Of a stretch of 64,000 nucleotides of DNA, positions 1 through 11,746 are shown in pieces. Made by a program: the position numbers and the translations under genes. Positions within the stretch are counted from its first letter, which is position 1, and the number at the start of each line of letters is the position of its first letter. The DNA comes from Lates calcarifer (lineage: Eukaryota; Chordata; Actinopteri; Centropomidae). The stretch is taken from the NCBI RefSeq assembly GCF_001640805.2, contig NC_066851.1, positions 7,486,712 through 7,550,711 on the forward strand, read 5' to 3'. The notes below the pieces were generated by a model. The model saw only the letters and a list, made by a program, of their open reading frames with translations. It searched no databases and had not been told where the DNA came from.

Positions 1-836
1 ACAGTGGTCTCCTTCACTCATCGGCACCTGGGATTAAAAGGCTGTCATGTGACTTGGGTGACGACAATAAGTGTTTGCGTAAAAGGTTAACTGATAACTC
101 TTGTAATGTTGTAATGTCTTGTATCAAGTAGAGGTTTGGAACACATGTAGACTACCTCACATTTAGACATAATTCACATAGCCCATTCAAATGCTAATTT
201 CACACATAGACAACTGGATGATGTACAAGCAATTCAGATACTGTATTACACTGACACTTCATATATCAAGGCAGTAGAATTTTGACATTCCAAATGTATT
301 TATGCTTGCAGTTGAAATGGGTCATTGTTATTTAGCAGAATCCTCCACTCGCTGATGGAGCGCAGGCGTGTGGACTGCGTTATAGTGACTATTCCTGTCA
401 AGAGAGCTAAAAACAGACGAAGAACTCCTCTCCATATGCCAAAGATAAGTTGGTACACGAGATGTGTGCTGAGGGGCTGGGAAACCTGCGTCACCATCAT
501 TCTGCCACTCTAGACAGAGAAGACATCCTTTTTACTTTTGATATTTTGTTTACATTTTTTTGTTTTACTCTGTTTCAAGGTCTGTCCTTGAAGCATTCAT
601 TTAATGGTTGAGTCTAGTCTTTGTCAGCAGTGGGAGGGGTGGGAAGTGTGCATGAGAGCTGCAGTTTGTTGAAGCTAATCCTTAAATAATTACCTATGCA
701 ATAGAAGTGCTTTATAATACTAGTAATGAAACCTATAATCCATCTATATGAACTTCACAAACTGTCAAAGCTCACTCTACCATTAGTCTTACACTCATAT
801 CTAACTGTGTATGTCTTTCTTGTCTTTTTGAAACAG
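1..836 (+). other. rsrp1: rsrp1 intron (upstream exons lie outside the window)
   Basis: This is the intron before the first visible rsrp1 coding exon. It ends in a pyrimidine-rich acceptor (TTTTTGAAACAG, AG at 835-836). No exon of the RS domain or of the conserved region before it is visible, so those exons must lie left of the window. Most of it is AT-rich. The stretch at about 310-515 is more GC-balanced and open in one frame on each strand, and is discussed as a finding. Confidence refers to the intron assignment. Confidence 0.7.
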
Positions 837-1200
837 AGCAGTGGAGCAGAGCCTGATGACATGTCCAGTCCAAGGATGTCCCCAAAAAGGAAAATAATCT
901 CTTTCAGCATTAATGTAAGTGTCTAAAATGGCATTTTCTTCCTAAGCAGTATTAAAAGCCAAACCAAACATTTTTTTACATTATGCTGAACATGGAATGA
1001 TGTATTCTAATGGCTTTTTTCCTCTTGTGATCTTGTCCCTTCAGAATTCAGTGGCCAAACCAACAGCAGCTCCATCCAGTGCTAAGGTAACTCCCAGAGT
1101 GGACAGCTATGAGAGCAGGAAGCCCTACGGCCACTGGGTTCCAGTCAAATCAGGCCAATCCTCCAAAGCACGCAAACACACACTGACCACGTCACACTAG
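837..1200 (+). CDS. rsrp1: Arginine/serine-rich protein 1 (RSRP1), last two coding exons
   Basis: Partial gene. Exon 837-914 (26 codons, phase 0 at both ends) reads SSGAEPDDMSSP...ISFSIN and is followed by donor GTAAGT. Exon 1045-1200 follows an acceptor ending TTCAG and reads NSVAKPTAAPSSAK...KPYGHWVPVK, then a 16-residue tail and a TAG stop at 1198-1200. The join gives SFSIN-NSVAKP. This matches the C-terminus I know for vertebrate RSRP1, which has a SFSxNNSVAKP-like block and ends in a SPYGLWIPI-like motif. The fish protein runs past that motif with a basic SGQSSKARKH segment. RSRP1 is a nuclear RS-domain protein of poorly defined function; its N-terminal RS region is not in the window. 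The gene is convergent with syf2. The call rests on remembered similarity, but two separate motifs and a correct splice phase support it. Confidence 0.88.
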
Positions 1201-1380
1201 TGTGGCAGAGTGTAAGGACACTGTAAATACTGTAAATATTTTGTACATACCTTCATTTCATGGTGGACGTTTTCTTTCAGATGTTAAAGAGTTATGTGGG
1301 AAGAAGTGAAGAATTCCTCTCAGGTGGGATTTTTTTTTCCTGTTGTTGTATATTGTCCTGTTTACAGATTGAATAAAGAT
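1201..1380 (+). terminator. rsrp1: rsrp1 3' UTR and poly(A) signal
   Basis: The untranslated sequence runs from the TAG at 1198-1200 to a canonical AATAAA at 1372-1377. T-rich and TG-containing sequence (TTGTCTGTC, about 1399-1407) follows, as expected for a downstream cleavage element. The cleavage site itself is inferred to lie about 10-25 bases after the signal. Confidence 0.75.
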
Positions 1381-4065
1381 TTATGTAAGAAAAATACTGA
1401 TTGTCTGTCAATTTTTGTAACCAGTAATACATCATATGTCTGCAAGTGACTCCATTTTGAGCCTTATTGTTGGGGAACTGACTAAAAATATATTTTACTT
1501 TTGGTGACCAATAATGCTAAGGTTAATAATTCACACAAATCATGCCTTCTTACATAGCTTGTCAATGACAAAAATAAAGTAATGGTACACTGAGATACTA
1601 TAGTAGTAAATCTGGAGTACATTGATAAGTAGGGATTCATCAATACACAGGACCAACTGAATGAATGTAAACCAAGGGTGACTCCGTACTTGCAAGTACT
1701 ACAGTAAAATAATTTATGTGTGGTGTGGTATGCCAGTGTTGTGCCAAAAACCAAAAGGGAAAATATAACCACTGCAGTGAAATCAGAAGCTACAATAGTG
1801 CAAGTGACTGCATGTACAAACAGGTTGTAAAGATTTGACTGTTGAGAGACACAACTAGATGGCACGTCTCACATCAAAAAGATTAAGGGTTTATTTTCTG
1901 TCCTTATGTTGCCAGTTGCATCTTTACTGTTATTCAAGTTATTTTTTCCTCTGTCCAACCTACATGTACAGTATGAGTAAGGCTCAACTTTCCAGGATTT
2001 GCTGTGAATCAACATGGAAAATGGATACAAGTTAGCTGCAATTTCTGCAATGACCACATGGTGCCAGTATTGTCATGTTTTTGTCTGCATCGCTGATATT
2101 ATTAGGGATGGGTATAGATTTTTAGAAGACTGAGGTTCCAGACTGTCTGAATCACTACCCAGTCTTCAACTTGTTAGGTGATTTAAATATGGATGAAGTG
2201 ATAGAAATGGCAGTTCAGTCAGCTGATGCAGTGGTGCACATTAACATAATACCAAAGTATCCACACAATGCTGTATTACATAACAGAGGTGATTTCAAAG
2301 AAATGAAAAGATTCCACAATAGAGACATCCTCATTATTGGTAATTCACTCTGCTCTTTATCACATTTTGACACAGCACAGCTGTAAATATCAACATTATT
2401 GTTATCCATGTAGCTCCAGGATCCTGGTATTGTGCATGTTGGTCTACTGTCACTGTGTGTTATTAGTTATACACCTTTGCTTTTTCTATGATGACAAAGT
2501 GTCTCTAATGAATTTATCATAATTTATCAATCACTGTCCAGGAGCCACACTCACAGAACTTCTGATGAGACGATCTGAGAACATCCATCTCCATTAACTG
2601 TCTGCTAAGGCAGGATTTGAACATGTTCCTTCTTGGATGACTTGATATAATCTGCTGTTGTGGCTGCTCTGCTGCTTACCCTAAAGCTTGTGTATTTAGT
2701 TTGACATGTTCTTGGCATATGTTTAAATACTACTGAATTATTGCAAGAGGGTAACTTATCTATTGGAGGAGATAACTATCTATTGAGTAAGTAATACAAT
2801 TTACTCCATCCAAGATTTTTCAGGCTGATAGGCAGATACATGTCAAAATGTGTTGTGATAAATGGTAGAATCACACTGTTGTGAATATGTCTTACTGCCA
2901 GACTTCGTGTCTCCTGCTGTAAACTGACCTGTTGATTATGATTAATTATTCTGATTGGAGATAAAGCATGCAAATACCTAACACAGTGGGATTGTGTTCC
3001 AGAAGACACTGGAACACAGATACTGTTTACTTGAGACTTTAACTGTGTCAATATTCATAGAGTTGACCTTTGTAGTTCTACCAGTTATTCTTGTATGACT
3101 CATGGGTTCATGATGAATTTGTATGTTTTAATAGATTCTTTTAAAGTAAAAACTGGTGCAACTTAGTCACTTACAGGCTTTTGTGTCTATGGAAAAACTG
3201 ACCTGCTGACATATTGTTATTAATGCACTCATTTTCTTATCTTTACTAGGCTTACATCAACCCCAATTTTGCTTTATAGGGAACTGGCAGTTGGCCTTGA
3301 AATAATCAAAGGTGTCAGATCATCTGTGAGACACAACAGTAAATTTATGCACTGCTGTTCCTTACAAAAATTCCCAGCCAATATCCTCAGGTGAATTAGA
3401 TAAGACTACAAAAATAACACAATCATAAACCTGAACACTTAATACACTCCCTAACAGCTAGAGAGCAGAGTCAGATATCAAAGGCATAATTGAGAGGACC
3501 TCCCCTTACCTTTCATCAGCAAAACATAAACAACATGTGTCATGGCGTCTCTGCACTCTATCCTTTGGGGGCATCTCATAAATTTACTCTGTGCTTGACA
3601 AAAACAAGGTGACTTATCAAGGTGAAATCTAACAATGTAATAACGAATATGTGTTTGTTGATTCAGTGTTGCTTCACAAACCAATCACTGTTCGCCCTGT
3701 AGAGGGGGCAGTGCCACTACATTCAGACAGCCAGGATTTCAGAAATGGGAGACTTGCATGGGAACCTGTTTTCATGTCTTTTATCTCCTCTCCAGTCACA
3801 AGACTTTCCTGCTCATGTCGCAGCTTGGGGGCAAGTTGGTTGAACTAAGATTATGGATGATAATGAATAAATTGAATTGCTCAGTTGTTGGTTCCTTATT
3901 TCTAAATGCACCTACACTAAAATAGTCGTTTAGATGGTATCCTCTATTAAAACATGCCCTGAGGTTCAATGGTAGTTAATGGTGGCTCATTCTCACGCTC
4001 AGAACATCTCTGTCATGAGACCACACGCAGTAAAAGCCGCAGAGAAACCAACAAGTGTGCAAGAT
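1381..4065. other. Intergenic DNA between convergent rsrp1 and syf2
   Basis: About 2.7 kb of AT-rich sequence separates the two 3' ends. The short open frames here (up to about 127 codons) have no splice context and no recognisable motif. No repeat family, RNA gene or tandem repeat stands out. A partial CTCF-like core occurs near 3694-3710 but lacks the left half of the motif. I see nothing else. Confidence 0.6.
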
Positions 4066-4319
4066 AACTGGATAATTGGAAGTGGTTTATTTAAAAATAA
4101 GGATCAGAATACTCATAACAGTGTTGTTTTTACCTTCTAATACTGTACAAAGAAACACCACACATTACATATCTTACAGATAATTACCTCAGCATGATAT
4201 AAAATGTTTCAAAAACTGCCTCGCAATACACAGTCCAGAGAACACAGAAGAGAAAGCTGCACCCAAGACTCCTAAATGAAGAAAAAACTGAACATGTCCA
4301 CATGAGGTGACTGGACCTG
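4066..4319 (-). terminator. syf2: syf2 3' UTR and poly(A) signal
   Basis: Downstream of the syf2 stop codon on the - strand, a canonical AATAAA (TTTATT on the + strand at 4086-4091) lies about 230 bases beyond the stop. This is the likely poly(A) signal. The exact cleavage site is inferred. Confidence 0.7.
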
Positions 4320-7300
4320 CTAGACGGCCGTGCCTCTCTCCAAGTTCTGTTTGATCTCTGCTGTGTATTTGCCGTAGAAGCGTTCTGCCTTCTTGTTGAA
4401 CTTGGCGTTCCTTTCGTTGATGTAGTCGATGTCTGCATCGTCGTTGTAGGCTCTGCGTCTGCTGTACTTGGCCCGCTTCTCGATCCTGACAATCGCAAAT
4501 AAAAGCAGCTTAGGGAGGATTTCATAAACCGACATGGCCACCGTCCATGGCATATCCATTAACAGTAATTGGCTACAGGCAATAATTTGGCGGTGTGTGT
4601 TTAAATTTGGCAAGGAGAGTGGCAATGGAAAACCTAACACACACATACATACTCAGAGGAAAATACTGTCAATTTGTGAGCTCCCAGTCTTGATTCACTG
4701 TGTCTTCAAAGCATTGTTGTGCGTCATACCCTGGCAACTGAATCCTTGTCTAATGCCCCACAGTCGCATCTCTAACACAGGCCCTAGACTGTCCCAAATA
4801 CAGAACAGCTCAGGGAAAGACCAGGGTAATCAAACGTGAAAGGGACTTCTGTAGCAAAGACAAAAACTTAACAAAGACCCAGTGGAAGAAGGTACTATTT
4901 GATCTCTTTGTGTTGTGACTCTTATGTGGTTTTCATAAAGGATCATTTGTTTGCGATACGGTTATACACACGGTCTGACCAGGAGCCTGAGATATATTCT
5001 GTTTCAGATGGTCCATCGGCCTATTCACATAATAACGAACTGTCTCATATCAGCTGCTTGCATCTGAATTTTCCACTCTGGGGCTGATTTCTGCAGATCA
5101 GATAGGCCCTGGTTCACACAAACAACCCCCTCTTCCAAACTGGCAAGGAGGTCACAAACTCACTCTTTCCACACATAATTTATTACAACTGAGATAGTCT
5201 CATATTTCCAGACCTATCTCCACACTATATTTGTGGTGTGCCAGTGCCAGAAAAAGGTCCGACTGAATCCACTGTCACTCTGAGATATAAAAAAAACAAC
5301 ATTTTGGTTTGTTTGAATAGCTTGAGCCAATCATAATAAGCAAGGTTGGCCTAAACAGTGCTGAGCTCACCCATGCTTTTCGTAAATAAAGTCATGGAAC
5401 GATGAAATTCTGTTGAAGAGGATTTTACATGTACGACTAATGACTTGCCTTATGTACAGTTCATTATTTTGTCAAAGTTTCCCATCATTACGGTTTAGCT
5501 TGTTAGTCTGGTAGAGCGCCTCTTGTTATTTCTCACTGGCAAGGTCCACAGAGAGCAGAAATTAAAGAACAGTTAGTTAGTACTCAGCAAAGGTTTATCT
5601 TAGCGGTCTGCCCAGTGAGTCTGGCTAATATTTAATGGGCAGACAGAGACGGAGATGAAAATTATTAGAGGGGTCAGGAGAGGATATGGCATCTCTCTTT
5701 TACCGTCGGTTTCGGAGCATGACTTACTGTTTCTCAACATCTTCCACCATGCGGTCAATGCCCTCCTTTGTGGGGACGTGAGTGCCATGGATCAGGCTAT
5801 TGGACGTGGGGTAAAAGTCCTCACCGCTGTGGAGGCACCAGCAAAGGAATTAGAAATACATAATCACAGATAATCACCATTTTAACATACTTTGATTGAC
5901 TTTTCTATTCCATCATTGTGATTATGGTCATCCTAATGAGAGAGGATGCCGTGGCTTCAGGGCAAAATGTGTTGGTGCATCATTCACAGTTCTGCATGTG
6001 GTAGCCTTTAAGGGCCGCAGGCGCTGAACTCATCCCCGACCTTGGTGCGTATACGTTGCGTGAACGTTTTCACATCTTTAAATGATTTTGGGAGTGTCAA
6101 GATATGCCAACACCAACCCCAGGGCACATGAAGGAGTACATCAGTTAACATATAGAAAATGCTTTGTGCACATGTGATGAGTGAATGCTAAGATGATTAC
6201 GCAAAGCAAATTGTTACAATTCATTTTACTTGACGAGAAATTTCACAGTTACGGTCTTAGTAACAGAGATGTTCTCATGAATCATCTTTACGGCCCTGTT
6301 ACTGGGAATGCACAAAAATCTTTCAGTGCCAGAGGACATTTCTTCCCATTTTGAGTTGTCCATCTATCTGGACAGACACACATACTGCACCATCACAGCA
6401 AAAGAAAAAGGGGACAGAGGATTAACTCACCATTCCTCCCGCTGTCTCTCGTAGCTTTCCAAGTCTGGTCTGATCTGTTTGGTCAGCCTCTGGTACTGTC
6501 GGAATTGGGCCTCAGCATAACCTGCAGTCCATTGTGTCGAGACAGAGGAGAAAATTTGACTGAGTTATAATTACCGGAACAAACAACAAGCAGGCACGAG
6601 GCTCTGCAACACAACCTGCGGCTGGTTAAGGAGGGGCGGTGGCGCAGTTCTCCTCCTCCCCTTCCTCTCTTGAAGCCCCTCTGGTGATAATTTTCTCCCC
6701 AGAGGTTTTAATTCAGAGGAGGTTTTGATGCAACAGATGGCAGCCATATTTTGGAGACACAGCAAGTCTTTTTTTCAGTAGATTAAATTGGGAACAATTT
6801 GAGAAGATTAATATCCCAAGGGGTCCTTACATGCAGTCGGTATTGCTCTATACACTGTTGCTATGTAGAGCTTAGTGCCATCTTTAGTAGAAACATTTCA
6901 CGGTGTGATGAAATGGGGAAATTTCTCAAACGATCACATGCAACAAATTCACCAGGTTCACCACTTTCCTCAATAGTAAATTGTATTAAATTACTATTTA
7001 CTAAATGAACAGACTGAAGATCTTTGGCGTGACATGAGAGTTACCCACACCTCAGATAAAACAGTTTGATCTAATCACCATTTGCCACCTTGATGTGACT
7101 TTTAAATGCTTGCCAAGGGATTCCAAAGTCAATAGTCATTAAGCAACAGCCTCTGCAGTGTGTTCAACAATTACATTAAGTGTGAATGGGACAGAAACAC
7201 GTTCTCCTCTGATCAATAAAGAAATGTGTAATCAGTTTAGGTCCCTTTTAACAATTAAAGCTAAATAAGACTGCACTCTTTAGTATGTACTTTGAGCTTC

Positions 7301-9183
7301 TCTGGTTCATACAATGAATCATTTGTTAAAGTGAAGGTGAGGCTAGTGACAGTGGTTCCTCCTATCGACAGAAGTCAGTTGAAAAGTTTGTGTACTGATC
7401 TTTGAGACTTAAATACAGGAGGCCGAGTCATTGTGCTCCAAGTTTTTTTTTGTATTTTATACTGACTGGAGCAATGTGAATATTTTTTAATTTCTTTGAA
7501 AATGGAAAAGTAACATAAGAAGTTCTGGTTAAAGGTTGGTAGTTAGGAAAAAAGCTGTCAAGTAGAGGGTAAACCACAATAAGGATGGCCTTTCAACTCT
7601 CCCACACCTGGGATGCTGCCAGATGAGTATATATTAATATCATTCTCAAGAGCAGGACCACAGCCACACTCACGAATCAGTATGCTAGATGCACTGACAG
7701 AAAACAAGCAAATAACAGCTAGTCACAGCTATCTGAAAGCAATACAGTTGTGATATTTTGCAGAAAAACGGGGGGGTAGGGGCAGGCCTGAAAAGACCAG
7801 GCTGACTAACTCTGAGTTACAGTCCGTACTAATGAATTTGTTCCCACTTCACAACAGGTTTCATACTATCCCATATGAACCAAGTGTAATCAAAGAGAAC
7901 ACTATGTTCACTGGAGACTGCCACCAACCTGCAAATCCTGTGTCTGGGTTCTTCTTCTTTTTCTTCCTCTCCCACCGTTCTGCATCATCAGCAGTGATTT
8001 CCAGCAGTTTCACTCTGTCGTACTCCTCCCCTCTTTCAGCACATTCCTGACAGCCAAATATAATTTATATTAATAAAGGAAATGTAGTTTGGGAGGCTGA
8101 AAAGTCTTCAGTAAACTTCTAACTTCTACCCTCTAAAGAGGGTGTCAGAAATCTAGGAAAAGACAACTCTGAGTTCTTGCTAGCTGTTTACACTGTTATT
8201 TTAGTTAATGATAAAAATCTTGCCAGCCCAGTCAACAAAATGTGTCATCTTACTGAATATACAGAGCACTATCGAGTTTATGAATACTATAATCAATATT
8301 TAGACTAATCCACCTTTTTCTTTTGATCTTCAGCAAGCTCCCACTCCAGTCGAGCTTTCTTAGCCTCCCAGTTAGCAGGGAGTTTCAGTCTCTTGTCCTC
8401 CTCCACAACCTCCTGGTGATTGAGCTTACGAGCTTCATTCTGTAGTGGAAAACAACACATGATGAACATTTGATGAACATTTACGTTGTACAAGCAGCCG
8501 CGTGTAGGTGGGTCTATCAGAAATACACACCGAAGCTCTGGAGGTGTGCATAACATAAGCACAATTACTTTTGGAGCCAGATCACTTCTTGAACTGACGT
8601 TTAAATATTACCAGTGCTATTCGTGTTGTTCATAGCTGTGTGTCAGTCTATAGTTTAATCGGGACACATTAGATTTAGTCTCTATACTATAAAAATACTT
8701 TCACCAGGTAAGGTAAACAACTCACCCGTTTGAAATGTAACTCTCGAAATTTTCGTAGTCTCGCTTCTCTCTTTTGGGACACAGGAGTTTCAGTCGGTTC
8801 CTCCTCAGTGGCCGAAGCAGTTTCCTGTAAAATAACCACAGCTGCTATTATCTATGGAAAGTGTCATATATAACAAAACGTTTATTAGTCAAGTGTAGTC
8901 TATTATAGCCAAGATAGCCGAAATCACCAGACAAAAATAACGCTGACAGCGAAGGAACGAGATGTGACGAGCTAGCATTAGCTAACTAGCACATGCTAAT
9001 ATCGGTTATCTTAGCAAACAACACGAGATTATCAACAAATGTGGGACAGAAACAACGTGTCTTCGGGCGATACGAAACGTCGCTCTCAAAAATATATCAA
9101 TCGACTATAATCTTCCACAACAGTGAAATAACGGAGTAATTAGGAATTAAAAAGAAACTACTAACCTCACTACAGGACGCCAT
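4320..9183 (-). CDS. syf2: Pre-mRNA-splicing factor SYF2, complete seven-exon gene
   Basis: Coding exons, in gene order: 9183-9166, 8824-8726, 8439-8314, 8046-7929, 6521-6431, 5826-5728 and 4485-4320. They total 717 nt: 238 codons plus TAG. Intron phases are 0,0,0,1,2,2 and every intron is GT-AG. The start ATG sits in a good context (A at -3, G at +4) and opens MASCSE. Recognisable SYF2 blocks in order are [50 protein letters not shown], a lysine run [69 protein letters not shown] and the C-terminus NLERGTAV. The human protein is about 243 aa, so this one is full length. It is highly charged, helical and has no signal peptide or membrane segment. SYF2 (yeast Syf2/Ntc31; human p29/CBPIN) is a nuclear protein of the Prp19-associated part of the activated spliceosome; the human protein also binds the cyclin-D partner GCIP. 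No damage is visible. The 3' end faces rsrp1 and the 5' end faces the long desert. Confidence 0.97.
4486..9165 (-). other. syf2: syf2 introns 1-6
   Basis: In gene order the introns are 9165-8825, 8725-8440, 8313-8047, 7928-6522, 6430-5827 and 5727-4486 (about 340, 285, 265, 1405, 605 and 1240 nt). All begin GT and end AG on the - strand. The 1.4 kb and 1.24 kb introns are AT-rich and hold no recognisable snoRNA, microRNA hairpin or repeat. Intron 3 follows directly after a KKK-encoding exon end. A G-run near 7771-7777 (+ strand) is the only odd composition. Confidence 0.8.
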
Positions 9184-9262
9184 TGTTATGCTTACACGGA
9201 GGAAGAAGACGGAAAGTGTGACGTTTATACCGGAAATTGAAAAGACAGTAAACGGAAACGGT
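8930..9262 (-). promoter_or_regulatory. syf2: syf2 promoter region, TATA-less, with ETS and CRE-like sites
   Basis: Around the syf2 start, CpG density rises above the surrounding DNA (roughly 8940-9250). About 45 bases upstream of the ATG is ACCGGAAAT (9229-9237), a good ETS/GABP core, and next to it TGACG (9219-9223), a CRE half site. No TATA box at a sensible distance is visible. This is typical of a housekeeping gene. The transcription start itself is not determined, and a divergent transcript toward the right is possible but unsupported. Confidence 0.55.
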
Positions 9263-10695
9263 TATGTTTTCTTATCTTGACAGAAATGTTTTAATAAATG
9301 TACGTTTGATGAGAGACTTATATCTCTTTATTTAAACATGGTAATTTAATTAAAGTAATTTTCTTTTCAGTGGATTGAACTGACACAACAACCAAACACT
9401 TTCTTTATGTTCTTTGTCCAATAACATCACTGTACAGTCTTTCCTCTAATCTTTAATATTTTTCCTTTCTTCTTATGTGAAATGTATCACAAAAAAAATC
9501 AGTGTTCATCATTTGTGTGGGTGAAAAATAATTGTATGAACTGCATTTCTTTCACATATTAACAAACAAATATTTTCTTTCACTGATAAAGAATAAAGTC
9601 ATGCATTCTGCTACTGTGATATCTGTTTTGTTTACAGTCACATAATTAACATATATATTCATTATATATACCATCAAGTCCAACTTCTGACCAATATTTT
9701 CCCCTTTGTAGGACCTGTACAGGTGCCCTGGTTATTGCTTGTGGTTACTGCTGATGATGAAGCCTATGAACACACCTAAACACCTACAAACACATTCCCA
9801 TTTTGTAAAATGAAATGCTGTGAAATTAGTTAATTTAAATGGGCTAAGATCCAATTTTATCCTGTGTGTGTTGTTGGCTCCTGAGGAAGCTAAACCAGCC
9901 ATACAAGCAGCAGGCAGAGAGGAAGGGACTTACAGTTACTGTACATAAATGAGCGCCTTGCAACTAATACAAATGCACAAATAGAAAAAATGAACTTCTT
10001 TCATCCTGTACCTAATAGCAAATGTAAAAGATAGATAAACAAAGGCATGTAAGACAGCATGAGTAAGTATGTCTCTTACCATGGAGGGTTTGATATGTGT
10101 CAGTAAGGTGGTAAGAATAACATCCTTCTTAGACATTTGGATTTTGCAAGGAACAGTGGAACTTAAATGTTCGCTTCCCGACCCAAAAAAACATTTTAAA
10201 ATGTTGAGCACAAAATTAATACCAGTGTTCAACTGTCCAACTGAGTGGTCTGCAGCTAGACAAAACAACAATCTTCAAAATGCTTTGCCTTTCGAAAATT
10301 CCAGCTATCAAAATACCATCAAAACTGGGATTAAAGATGCTGAACCAAAGTAGCAAAACAAGTTCTTCTTACTAAAAGCACAAAGGCTTACTAGCCACAA
10401 AAATGTCCCAAGACACATGTGCTAACACATTAACAAAGACATACACAAAAACATGAGCTGCTAGCGCCTTCCAGACTTAATCCTGCAGGGCAGTCAACAT
10501 TCAAAGGTTACTAACTCAGTGTAATGCTAAATTCCAGTTCCTCAATCCTAGACAGAACACCTTATCATCCTGTGTGTGTTTGACTGATTTAACCTCAGAC
10601 CATGTTCAAGAATGCCCCAGTTCCTGCCTCTGCTACTCCTTATGTCATGATCCCCTCACTGCACCTGGGCAGCAGGCATGGATTACTGGTAAATG

Positions 10696-10715
10696 TATAT
10701 ATATATATATATATA
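10696..10715. repeat. (TA)n microsatellite
   Basis: A pure TA dinucleotide run of ten units. Confidence 0.95.
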
Positions 10716-11680
10716 CAAATTCAAGTTATTAGATATAAAGCATGATGACAAACCTGTTATATCACCACAAAAGACATGTAATTATTTACTGTAATGTTAC
10801 ATTAGTTGTTTGCATGTCAGCTCTTTTTATCATAGCACTGTGGCAAAAGTAATTGCCAGGCATCTTGCATTTTACAGTTGTGTCTTTGTGTATAACTTTA
10901 AACCAGGCCACCTCGCTTCCTTTTGAAGTCGAAATTCATCGAAAAATACTGCTAGACTAATGGAAACTGGCATGACGCACACAAGCTGCAATTATGAATA
11001 TGACTGGAGGTTATACAGTGAGAGGCATGAAAGGTCAAGCATAAAGTCATCAGTGTGCCACACAGAGAGTCTGTTTAGACTCTCCTAAACTCAATTGTTA
11101 TGGTCGTTTTCCCTGTAGAGAAGTGGAATCTCATATGTATTACCAATGCATCTTGTTTTTGACCCACAAAAAACCCAAGTATGAATCAGGCCTCCCCAAA
11201 TATGATTCTATGATCTGATCAGAAGACGAAAGTAAACACTTTCAAGAGCCATTTGTGCATGTTTGACTTGCAAAAATGGATGTCCTCCCTGTTTGATTGC
11301 ATTATACTAATAGAGCTCTTTTGGAGGATGTAATTAAGTGGAGTTTATAGTCTTAGATTAAAGCATCCTCTAGATCACAGGCAATGTTAATGGAGTGATG
11401 CATTTTCACTGGAAACCAGATGGGAGCACATCACAACAGAACAAAACATCATTGGCTACAGTAATGGGCAGGGCTCGACTGCTACCATGCAAAAGAGAAA
11501 ACATCTTCATAATAAATGGCTCACAAATGAGTAAGAGAGAGAAACAGTAAAGTAACCAAAAAAAAAAAAAGAAAAGAAAATGAAGCAAAATAGCACTTCC
11601 TCTGCGTCTAATTTCAATTTAAATGGCAGTTTGCAAAACAGTTACAAAACAACAGGAACAGAGACTTTCAGGGTGGTGTG

Positions 11681-11746
11681 TATATATATTTATATATATA
11701 TATATATATATATACATACATATACACACATACACACACACACACA
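11681..11746. repeat. Compound (TA)n-(CA)n microsatellite
   Basis: A TA-rich tract passes through TACATA into a CACACA tract. It generates the tyrosine/isoleucine and histidine/threonine run seen in a spurious + strand frame. Confidence 0.95.

Noticed and set aside
3690..3712. Second CTCF-like site between rsrp1 and syf2
   Set aside because: The AGGGGGCAGTG right half fits but the CCASY left half is absent, so the match is too weak to call.
4184..4525. 113-codon - strand frame rich in Ser/Thr/Arg
   Set aside because: It is a shadow of the last syf2 exon read in another frame.
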